From NCBI GenBank assembly GCA_003019535.1, contig NEXG01000003.1:54982-87478 (forward strand): a stretch of 32,497 nt of DNA, written 5' to 3'. A program made the translations under genes and the position numbers. Positions within the stretch are counted from its first letter, which is position 1. Each line of letters opens with the position of its first letter. The stretch is from Candidatus Marsarchaeota G2 archaeon ECH_B_1 (GTDB lineage: Archaea; Thermoproteota; Thermoprotei_A; Marsarchaeales; Marsarchaeaceae). The notes beneath the pieces were generated by a model. The model was not told the origin of the DNA and searched no databases. It was given only the letters and a program-made list of their open reading frames with translations. Of this stretch, positions 24,635-31,720 are shown piece by piece.

Positions 24635-27600
24635 TTATAGAAATGCGTACAATCCGTCTGGTAGTTCGCCCTCACTGACTATTAGTTCTCTGACAATTTT
24701 GTCTATTTGCAATACTTCCTCTTCTATCTCGGCTTTGACCAATTGCCGGATCTTTCCAATTCCAGAATACTGCTTTTCAAGCTCGGGTACAATCTTCGAA
24801 GCCTTTTCGCTTGCTCTTTTCGCTAGATTTACGAGCATCATATGCTCGTTCTTTCTAGGATTAAATTTTGGTAGCGGTAACTCTAAAACCTTTTTATGTA
24901 TGTGTCTTTCTCCAAACTGCCCACGGCTCTGCATTGGTTTAATCAACGAATCAATTATTGGTGCATTGAGCAAAGCAGAAAGGAACAAAGCTTCATTTTC
25001 GTCATCTGTGTCATATCTATAAACTGTTGCGTCAGCCACTACCCCAGAAACCCTGATCGATGAGCTGTCAACCTTGACGTTCGAAGGCTTATTCACAACG
25101 ATGCATGACACCAAGTAAGTCCCAGAAGTGTTATAGAGCACCCTATACTTAACACGACTTCTTTGGTCCGATAGTCCTCTTTGATAATCTAGCCTGTCAT
25201 ATATGGTCATCTTGTCTGCCTTCTCTCCACGCTTTCCACTCCAAACCTCTTCTGCTCTAATCAGCCAATGGTATAAACCAGAATAGCCTTTTTGTTTAGC
25301 CTCTTCTGAATGAATGATATGGTATTTTCCACCTTTGGGTTCTATGGGTAACACCACAAGAGGCAGTTTGGTGGTGGAAAAAGGTGCTATTTCAGAACCA
25401 GTTACAACCAAATATAGAAACTGAGACTCAACTTCGCCTTCAACAATAACGTCTTCATATTCTTTCTTTGCCTTTTCGATAGCTCTTTGAGAGGTTTTTA
25501 ACCTAGGCTGTGTTGGATCAATGCCAAGCTTGGGGTGGACTTGAGGCTCAACAAACCAGAGTTGTCGCGGAACGATAGTAGCTCCTTGGGTAAAACTTTC
25601 ATAATAATAACTTTTCTTGCCTCTATCTATTGCCTTAAGTACCGTTTCAAATTCCAAATCTTCTAGGAAAGACCTGTCTCCTATTGCATATTCCGTAAAT
25701 TTTTTGTTTTCTTGATTTAAAGCTCTTAAGGCTTCCTTTAACTTTGTATTTCTTTGTAAGAGCCTACCTTTTAGAACTATGGTATCTACTGGATATACGT
25801 TGATGCCCTTTTTGGCTGTTATTACACAGCTAGGTACACGAAACAATGGGTCAACATGTTCGAGGTCTAATATTTCAATAAACCTCATATTTGGTTTGTA
25901 TTTACCTCTTCTAAAGTTGTGATGATGGTCGCTTACAAAAATGCTGCGTGGCATTACAAAGGAGATTATGCCTTCATCCGCGAGATAAAGGTCGCTGCAT
26001 CGTGCGAAGAAAAGCGTCGCGAGCTCCATTTGAGTTATCAACTCAGCCCTTTTCGTATCGAGTAAATTATACTCATTTAATATCATGTTTTTAAGAAACT
26101 TTTGGTAGTCTGTGCTCTCTACATATCTATATGAGAGCCAAGGTGGGTTACCCACAACAACATCAAATTTCTTGTCTTTTAGAAATAGCGGCTTGTAGAT
26201 GTTTTTGAGAATAAATGCCCAAACGGTATCTCTCTTAAGCTTGATAAGTTCTGCCATAGCTCTTGCTGAATCGAAGAGAACCACGATGCTTTTGGAATCG
26301 ATTTCTCTATTAATCTTCTGGGTGATAATGTTACTGAAATCGTCCAGTTTTGGTTTGTCCCCTTCAGCTATTTTGCGAGCATATTCCTTAACCCCCTCGA
26401 CCACTTTATCGGTTAGATCGGGGTCTACTGTTATGCTGACCGGTAAGCGTAAGATCTTTTTATCCGCTTGAATTTTAAACGACTTTACGCCTTCATAGAT
26501 AGTTACATCGGATTCGGGTAGTCGTATTGAATCAGCTAGATACACTGGCACTGAGATCGGTCCACGTCTTGCAAAAAGTAAATCCGTTCCTAGAGCAGTA
26601 AGAAAGTTTGTTCTTGCAAGTATTACTGCTAATGGATGCACATCCACACCTCTAACTGAAGTTAATATAGCCTGCAATTGTTGAATTGGCCTTCTGCCCC
26701 TTAACAGTTGTTTCTTCTTGCGAATACAGGCAGCGAGGAATGTACCTGAGCCGCACGCGGGGTCGAGGACACTCTTATCTGGATCATCTTTTAATATCCT
26801 TTCTATCATTAGCTCCGCTAGCCAGTCTGGTGTATAGTATTCTCCAAGCTCGTGCCTTGCATTTGGGTCCACTAGCTCTTGGTATAGGGACTTCAGAATA
26901 TCTTCGTCTACCGTGGATAAATCGTAGGAGGCTAATCTGTCGAGGAGTATCTGAGCCGCCTTGATACCGGAATCCGTTCTGGCAACCCATGAAAAGAAGT
27001 CCTCTTCTAGGAAGTTGTGCACATTCCATTTCTCGAAAATCTTTCCCTCAAGGATTTCACATACCTGCTCGGATGAAACGGGTATAGCCCCGCCTGAGAA
27101 GGAGGAGTAAACAAGCAATTTGGCAAGCGTGGCTAAATAAGAGTGTCTGATGAATAAATCTTCGCTGTCAACACTGGAGCCATAGACTATTCTGAGAAAG
27201 CCAGCCCATTGGTCGTACAGTACCTTTTCCTCGCTCTCCTTCCAAGCCTGCTTGAGAAAGGCTTCTGAGTCTCTGAAGGCTGGTTTATTCAGACCGAATT
27301 CATTTGAAAAAGCCTCGGCTGTGGGCGGTCTTCTAGCCTTCGATAATATGTATCGGTCAAGCCAGACAAAGGCCTCTCCTGGATTGGTTCTTGTAAGGTT
27401 TATCTTGTCTATTTCATCTAAAAAGACATCGCTAGGTATTACTTCTACTTCTCCAGGATCAGCTCTTGGTCTGTAGCATACGAAGTTTATTCCGTCAGTA
27501 GCAATCGCCACATACTGTATTCTACGTTCTTTTTGTTGCGTCCATAAAATCGAAATGTAACGACGAAGTTCAGATTCGGCTTCATTTTTACTCTTTTCAT

Positions 27601-27862
27601 CGAGTTTCTTTTTAAACTCAATTATGAGGTTTCCGAGCATGGCATCTGGCCGCCCCTTTACAGTGAGAGTTTTTGTTTTACCTACAAGATGCTTTTCTAA
27701 GTCGGGGTATAGTTTCTCCGAATAATCTACATTAACCTGCTTGAATGTATTCCTTATGAATTCTAGGAAGAGGTAGGATTTACTTGCCTCAGAGTTAGCG
27801 AGGCTTACATCTTTCAGATATCGCTCGAAGTTTTCTTCAAAGTCAGGAGGTGATTTCGACAA
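24635..27862 (-). CDS. Type IIG-like restriction endonuclease/N6-adenine DNA methyltransferase
   Basis: A single 1075-residue protein expected to cut and methylate DNA at a specific site. N-terminal nuclease: GRPDAMLGNLIIEFKKK (70-86), with Asp73, Glu82 and Lys84 as a PD-(D/E)xK site. A helical spacer follows. The methylase begins with HELGEYYTPDWLAELM (337-352), the SAM loop DPACGSGTF (367-375), an acidic VDVHPLA (406-412) and the adenine-binding NPPW (572-575), as in gamma-type N6-adenine methylases. The last roughly 400 residues (WFVEPQVHPKLG, then SALLNAPIIDSLI and FGERHIHKKVLELPLP) resemble target-recognition regions of Eco57I/TaqI-like enzymes. It starts with TTG 27862 directly after the stop of a 53-codon ORF, with GAGGCG upstream. 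The gene is visibly AT-richer than its surroundings, suggesting transfer. A BREX PglX-type role is an alternative, but no BREX partners are present. Confidence 0.9.
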   Translation of the reverse strand: MSKSPPDFEENFERYLKDVSLANSEASKSYLFLEFIRNTFKQVNVDYSEKLYPDLEKHLVGKTKTLTVKGRPDAMLGNLIIEFKKKLDEKSKNEAESELRRYISILWTQQKERRIQYVAIATDGINFVCYRPRADPGEVEVIPSDVFLDEIDKINLTRTNPGEAFVWLDRYILSKARRPPTAEAFSNEFGLNKPAFRDSEAFLKQAWKESEEKVLYDQWAGFLRIVYGSSVDSEDLFIRHSYLATLAKLLVYSSFSGGAIPVSSEQVCEILEGKIFEKWNVHNFLEEDFFSWVARTDSGIKAAQILLDRLASYDLSTVDEDILKSLYQELVDPNARHELGEYYTPDWLAELMIERILKDDPDKSVLDPACGSGTFLAACIRKKKQLLRGRRPIQQLQAILTSVRGVDVHPLAVILARTNFLTALGTDLLFARRGPISVPVYLADSIRLPESDVTIYEGVKSFKIQADKKILRLPVSITVDPDLTDKVVEGVKEYARKIAEGDKPKLDDFSNIITQKINREIDSKSIVVLFDSARAMAELIKLKRDTVWAFILKNIYKPLFLKDKKFDVVVGNPPWLSYRYVESTDYQKFLKNMILNEYNLLDTKRAELITQMELATLFFARCSDLYLADEGIISFVMPRSIFVSDHHHNFRRGKYKPNMRFIEILDLEHVDPLFRVPSCVITAKKGINVYPVDTIVLKGRLLQRNTKLKEALRALNQENKKFTEYAIGDRSFLEDLEFETVLKAIDRGKKSYYYESFTQGATIVPRQLWFVEPQVHPKLGIDPTQPRLKTSQRAIEKAKKEYEDVIVEGEVESQFLYLVVTGSEIAPFSTTKLPLVVLPIEPKGGKYHIIHSEEAKQKGYSGLYHWLIRAEEVWSGKRGEKADKMTIYDRLDYQRGLSDQRSRVKYRVLYNTSGTYLVSCIVVNKPSNVKVDSSSIRVSGVVADATVYRYDTDDENEALFLSALLNAPIIDSLIKPMQSRGQFGERHIHKKVLELPLPKFNPRKNEHMMLVNLAKRASEKASKIVPELEKQYSGIGKIRQLVKAEIEEEVLQIDKIVRELIVSEGELPDGLYAFL

Positions 27863-28024
27863 TTAAAGCGCCTCACGATTTTGGTAAATATCAAATATGT
27901 ATAAGGCGAGCTCCGACGCGTTCACCAGTGATTTTTCAAAGCTTTCCAGAATAATATTTGTATTAGCCGGTCGCCTATTAAAGTAAGAATCTGGGCCATA
28001 AGTTAGAAAAGTCACGAAACTCAC
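27863..28024 (-). CDS. Small protein preceding the restriction-methylase, function unknown
   Basis: A 53-residue frame from GTG 28024 to TAA 27863-27865, ending one base before the TTG of the large restriction-methylase gene. It has a clear Shine-Dalgarno (GGAGAG, 28031-28036) and an in-frame stop just upstream, so its extent is well bounded. The C-terminal two thirds is a probable amphipathic helix (TNIILESFEKSLVNASELAL, then YIFDIYQNREAL); the N-terminus contains TYGPDSYFNRRP. No DNA-binding motif is obvious. Its position suggests a partner or controller of the enzyme, or a translational-coupling leader for its TTG start (inference). Confidence 0.6.
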   Translation of the reverse strand: MSFVTFLTYGPDSYFNRRPANTNIILESFEKSLVNASELALYIFDIYQNREAL

Positions 28025-28044
28025 TTTACTCTCTCCTTAAAATA

Positions 28045-28585
28045 TTATACGTTATAGGCTATTAAGTAGTAATGACTAGGACTTAATAAAGTTTCTTGAA
28101 CGTGAAACAAAACAACGGTTTATTGGGCAATGCCAAATGTAGCAGCGTAGAACTGTATTATTGTACCCATTGGAGTTGCACACAATCTAGTCACATCATT
28201 TCTCCTGCACTGACATCCTATTCTAAAACACACCTGTGCAGGAGAGGCGATATATACATAGAGAGAAACCCCTCCAGAGTTTTTCACTCATCGCCATTTT
28301 CCTGATAGTGTCTGGATAATTGTTTACCGCGCTTGGAGGCAACGCCCAACACCCCAAATACAGACGCTATCATTTTTCTCGCGCAAGGCCTCAATTGGTG
28401 TAACACTATACTGTGAATAACACTCTGTCTGCTTGATCCAACAGTTGATGGTCCTGTCACTAAATCCGAATGCCGCTATAACACACGGGCGATCGCCACA
28501 TTAGCCACCAAATATACGTAGCAAAAACTCCAGTGAATCCGTTCTTTTAATGAATCTTTCGTTTATTCATGTATAATATTAGTTC
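28045..28585. other. Gene-free region upstream of the restriction genes, possible IS relic
   Basis: About 540 bp with no convincing reading frame. A CGTATAATATTTT stretch near 28039-28051 (minus strand) may be the promoter of the 28024/27862 pair. At 28302-28318 GATAGTGTCTGGATAAT matches the IS6-like terminal repeat at 13 of 17 positions in left-end orientation. About 117 bp inside it AACACTCT recurs, as it does 128 bp inside the intact left end. This is weak evidence for a decayed IS copy. Confidence 0.35.
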
Positions 28586-28942
28586 TTAGTTGGAGCCCCC
28601 TCGAGCCAATGTGGAATATATTCCGTAATGTCCTTTAAGATGATGGGTACCTATTCGCTCAGAGCATTCATAGCGTGTGTTGTTGCCTACTTGATAGCTG
28701 TTTAACTTAACCAATAACAAATTAATGCCTTCTGATAACCATGTTGCTCTATACAAGTTACTCCACTTTGACGCAAGTGTTCTATTTATTCGCGAATAAT
28801 TTCGATGCCTCTTTAAGTCGTTCCGGCCTGAAGTTGGAATGATCTCTTTCCCATTTCCCCTCTCAAGTGAATCTGTGTCGACATAGATAATTGTTGCCTT
28901 ATCATTCTTGTTGCGATTAAGCACTACAATAATCATAAACAT
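28586..28942 (-). CDS. Doubtful ORF between tRNA-Cys and the restriction island
   Basis: An open frame of 118 codons from ATG 28942 (FMIIVVLNRNKNDKATIIYV near the N-terminus, then basic HRNYSRINRTLASKW) to 28586. There is no recognised domain. The frame also runs open upstream through the tRNA gene, which weakens its value. It has no Shine-Dalgarno. It could be a small acquired gene or a fragment of a transposase-like protein; I cannot support either. If it is not coding, the whole 28045-28952 stretch is gene-free. Confidence 0.2.
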   Translation of the reverse strand: MFMIIVVLNRNKNDKATIIYVDTDSLERGNGKEIIPTSGRNDLKRHRNYSRINRTLASKWSNLYRATWLSEGINLLLVKLNSYQVGNNTRYECSERIGTHHLKGHYGIYSTLARGGSN

Positions 28943-28952
28943 AGTATTGCAG

Positions 28953-29041
28953 AGCCGGGGGTGGGATTCGAACCCACGGATAAGCGGCTGGCTACGTTGA
29001 CCACTGCAGGCCGCCGCCTTAGGCCGCTCGGCCACCCCGGC
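28953..29041 (-). tRNA. tRNA-Cys (anticodon GCA) with a probable 14-nt intron
   Basis: On the minus strand the acceptor strands GCCGGGG and CCCCGGC pair perfectly, with discriminator U and no encoded CCA. The D arm is GCC...GGC and the T arm GTGGG-TTCGAAT-CCCAC is perfect. The anticodon stem GCGGC/GCCGC encloses 21 nt instead of 7: CTGCAG, 14 extra bases, then A. Reading CU-GCA-GA as the loop gives a cysteine tRNA with an intron after position 37, the canonical archaeal site. The variable region TTATCC resembles archaeal tRNA-Cys. The exact splice points need a bulge-helix-bulge check. Confidence 0.88.
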
Positions 29042-29066
29042 AGCAGATTTTAACGTGCGTATGGAA

Positions 29067-29074
29067 AGATAAGT
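29067..29074 (-). promoter_or_regulatory. TATA box of tRNA-Cys
   Basis: ACTTATCT on the minus strand, centred about 29 nt before the tRNA 5' end. It sits inside the 37-bp gap after the sulfur-protein gene and overlaps that gene's end by no more than a few bases. Confidence 0.45.
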
Positions 29075-29078
29075 TTTT

Positions 29079-30236
29079 TCATGGCGGCCTATGCTTCCTT
29101 ATGATCATGTTGTTCTGGCCGCTTTCTATGTCTCTGAGCTGTCTCTCATCGGCTATTGGGAGGTATTTTTGGGGATTCGTGTTTATCTGTGCTATTAGTT
29201 CGTGGTTGGCTGGTTTCTGTGGTAGGTGTTTCAGGAGGAAGTCTAGTAGTTCGTCTGGTCTGGGTTTGGGAGACCAGAGCCTGCTTTTGATTTCGCCAAG
29301 TGTTGCCTGTATGGGGTTACCCTTCCTGATGTTCTGGGGGGTGCAGTGGGATGGGAGCACCACTGTATCAGCTGGGATGTTTTCGAATAACCAGTCGTAT
29401 AGCTGGTAGAGTGCCTTTGCCTGCTCCTCTAGGTTTGCGGCGCCCAGTGTGTCAGGCCTCGCGTAGCCGTCGGTGAATAACAGGTCTCCTGTGAACACCG
29501 CGGTCGGTGTTTTGCTGCCTGGCTTTGAAAGCACTAGTATCGTATAGTTTAGGTGCTGGTTTAGGGTCACGGGTTGGAGTGTATATGAGCCCAGCCTGAT
29601 GGTCTCCGGGTTGGGAGCTGGCTGGAGTGTGCTGAAGGTGTAGAGTGGCGCCTTTAGTGTTTCGGAGAGTTTGTGTCCTCCCGATATGTGGTCGAGTGGC
29701 CTGTGTGTTTCGACCACGGCGACCACCCTTAACCCCAGTCTTTTGGTCTCCTCAAGGCAGGAGGTGTGTGCTAGGTGTTGTGGGTCGACGATCGCAGCCT
29801 CACCAGTCTCCCTTGAGGCGAGTATGTAGCCCACGCACCCCTTAACTATGCGCCTTATTTGAAGTATTAAGAGCTCTGAGTCTATGTGTATTTCTGCTGT
29901 GTCGCACAACGCGTTGAGGATGTTCATTCCGCCCCGCACACTCTTAGCCCTGTAGCCTAGGGAGGTGAGTATTTGGGCTGCGAACAGCGACCTGTTGCCG
30001 TGTGCACACACAATCAACACCTCCTTGTTTAGGGGTATCCTTTCAAACACCGCTTCGGGCTGGCTGAAGAGGTCCTGCACCGGTAGTAGGAGTGGCTCAA
30101 CACCTGCATAATTTATGCTCCACGCATCATACTCCCAGGGTGTCCTCACATCGAGGAGCACGAATTCCTCCCCAGAGTCAATCTTGTGTTTTAGTGTTTC
30201 GGGTCCAACTTCGAGTGGTTCCTCAATACTAAGCAT
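29079..30236 (-). CDS. Rhodanese domain fused to an ETHE1-like metallo-beta-lactamase domain
   Basis: A 385-residue cytosolic sulfur protein. Residues 10-110 are a rhodanese domain (LLDVRTPWEYDAWSI; active loop CAHGNRS with Cys77). Residues 120-300 are a metallo-beta-lactamase fold of the persulfide dioxygenase/glyoxalase II group. The ETHE1-type iron ligands are present: His178 (ETHRPLDH), His228 (NQHLN) and Asp251 (TGDLLFTDGYARPD). The second His of HxHxDH is Pro180, so a two-zinc hydrolase is unlikely and a mononuclear-iron enzyme oxidising persulfide to sulfite is favoured. Domain order (rhodanese first) is the reverse of most bacterial fusions. The C-terminal roughly 85 residues are an extra helical region. 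ATG 30236 has a TATA box 28 nt upstream. Confidence 0.88.
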   Translation of the reverse strand: MLSIEEPLEVGPETLKHKIDSGEEFVLLDVRTPWEYDAWSINYAGVEPLLLPVQDLFSQPEAVFERIPLNKEVLIVCAHGNRSLFAAQILTSLGYRAKSVRGGMNILNALCDTAEIHIDSELLILQIRRIVKGCVGYILASRETGEAAIVDPQHLAHTSCLEETKRLGLRVVAVVETHRPLDHISGGHKLSETLKAPLYTFSTLQPAPNPETIRLGSYTLQPVTLNQHLNYTILVLSKPGSKTPTAVFTGDLLFTDGYARPDTLGAANLEEQAKALYQLYDWLFENIPADTVVLPSHCTPQNIRKGNPIQATLGEIKSRLWSPKPRPDELLDFLLKHLPQKPANHELIAQINTNPQKYLPIADERQLRDIESGQNNMIIRKHRPP

Positions 30237-30260
30237 TTCCCAAAATAATTAGGACTGGGC

Positions 30261-30268
30261 GTATAAAC
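30261..30268 (-). promoter_or_regulatory. TATA box of the rhodanese-ETHE1-like gene
   Basis: GTTTATAC on the minus strand, centred 28 nt before ATG 30236, with no Shine-Dalgarno between. This fits a leaderless transcript. Confidence 0.6.
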
Positions 30269-30373
30269 TTTACTAACTTAAAGGCTTCATACTACCTAAC
30301 CTGTTAGGATCAGTCATCGGTTTGGGCAGTCCTAGGAGCATCCTCTATATGCGGATTGTTCTTTGCTCCTGGG

Positions 30374-31705
30374 TCAGTATGCCACGGTGGCTGTGACGTC
30401 TTTGATGAGCATGTAGGGTGCAAGTGTGGGTGTTTCCACCTCCCACCACTCGACCCAGTTTCTGGTCTTGGATATTAGGTGTATGCTTTTGAGTTGTCGA
30501 AGCACTGAGTCGCTGAGTCTGAAGCCAGCTACTGGTTCACCTATTTTGCCGTCAACAACGCTGAAGGCTGCGTCTCTGGGTAGGGTTGAGTATTCGCCTG
30601 TTCGCAGGTTTTGGAAGCGTGTGTACCAGTTGTTTGTCACGAGTAGTCCCTTCTTGGTTTCCTGGATCATCTCTTCGAGTGTGGAGTCGCCCTCACCGAA
30701 GACCACTGTGTTTGGTTGGGGTGAAATTATGCCCGCGTTACCCGTGGTCTTTGTGCCGAATTTCTTGGCTGTGGAGGAGTTGTGGAGCATGTTTCTGAAC
30801 ACGCCTTTAGCTATGATCTCGGTTTTCTGGGTTGGCACGCCCTCGTCGTCGAGTCGGCGCCCCCCTAGGCCGCCCTTGTAGATGCCGTAGTCCCACACGT
30901 TTAGCGTCTCCACGCCCACCTGCTGGTTTAGCTGGTCACTGAAATATGATAGCCCAGACTGGATGAGGTAGGCTGATGCCGCCTCGGCGAGTGGTAGGAT
31001 GTTTGCCACCACTGTGGGTGTGAATATCACGTCGTATGCGCCCGCCTCAAGTTGCCTGGGTGACTCGGCCATTTTGGCGTATTCGCCAGCGGCCCTCCCA
31101 GCCTTCTCTGGGTTGAATTCTGAGAGGAATGAGGCGCATGATAGGCCGTGACCCGAGGCGTTATCCTCGGTGAACGCCCTCACGTTTAGCAGGATCTTTG
31201 TAGAGGAGTCATCGCCAGCCACACCCGCGCTCGTGGACACGTGAACCCTCCTCACGAGGCTCTGAAGGGAGCCCGCCACACGCTTGGCACCCGCCTTAAG
31301 GGCTGCGTCCACCGCCTGATGCGCGTGCTCAACGAGCTCCTCACCCTCCAGCCTCTTATCGTAGTTTTGCTCCTCAGGGTACTCGAAGGGACCGCTTGGA
31401 AGCGGGACGTAATCATCGCTTGGAGCCAGCCGGCTCGCCGAGTCCACGAGCCTCGCGACGAACCTCTCAAGCGACTGGGGTGACGTGTCGTGGGTGACAC
31501 CCACCGCCCTCCTAGTCTGGTGCGCCACGTACACCTGTATCGACGTGTCCACAACGCTGCTTGAAAGGGTCACAAGGTTGTTCGCAAACCTGATTAGCCT
31601 CGTGTGGTTCCGCGTGACCACCACTGAAACATCGCTGCACCCAAGCTTCTTGGCTTGGGTGATAACCCCTTGGGAGACCTCCTCGAGGTTTGTATTAAAA
31701 CTCAT
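30374..31705 (-). CDS. pmbA: TldE/PmbA-type subunit of the TldD/TldE protease
   Basis: The non-metal-binding partner in the TldD/TldE heterodimer, which degrades or processes unfolded peptides inside the cell. From ATG 31705 it is 443 residues. Family features: an N-terminal domain with RNHTRLIRFANNLVTLSSS, the central strand GAYDVIFTPTVVANIL, then FSDQLNQQVG, RRLDDEGVPTQKTEII and LHNSSTAKKFGTKTTGNAG. The HExxxH helix of TldD is absent here (VVANILPLAEAAS instead), which identifies the E subunit. A GTG at 31714 could add three residues, but the ATG is better placed behind the GGGTGG of the spacer. It follows tldD by about 15 bp, so the two are cotranscribed. Confidence 0.9.
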   Translation of the reverse strand: MSFNTNLEEVSQGVITQAKKLGCSDVSVVVTRNHTRLIRFANNLVTLSSSVVDTSIQVYVAHQTRRAVGVTHDTSPQSLERFVARLVDSASRLAPSDDYVPLPSGPFEYPEEQNYDKRLEGEELVEHAHQAVDAALKAGAKRVAGSLQSLVRRVHVSTSAGVAGDDSSTKILLNVRAFTEDNASGHGLSCASFLSEFNPEKAGRAAGEYAKMAESPRQLEAGAYDVIFTPTVVANILPLAEAASAYLIQSGLSYFSDQLNQQVGVETLNVWDYGIYKGGLGGRRLDDEGVPTQKTEIIAKGVFRNMLHNSSTAKKFGTKTTGNAGIISPQPNTVVFGEGDSTLEEMIQETKKGLLVTNNWYTRFQNLRTGEYSTLPRDAAFSVVDGKIGEPVAGFRLSDSVLRQLKSIHLISKTRNWVEWWEVETPTLAPYMLIKDVTATVAY

Positions 31706-31720
31706 CGAAGCCACCCACCC

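Noticed and set aside
24425-28952. tRNA-targeted integrative element using tRNA-Cys as attachment site
   Set aside because: No copy of the tRNA 3' end was found at the other side of the AT-rich segment, and no integrase gene is present.
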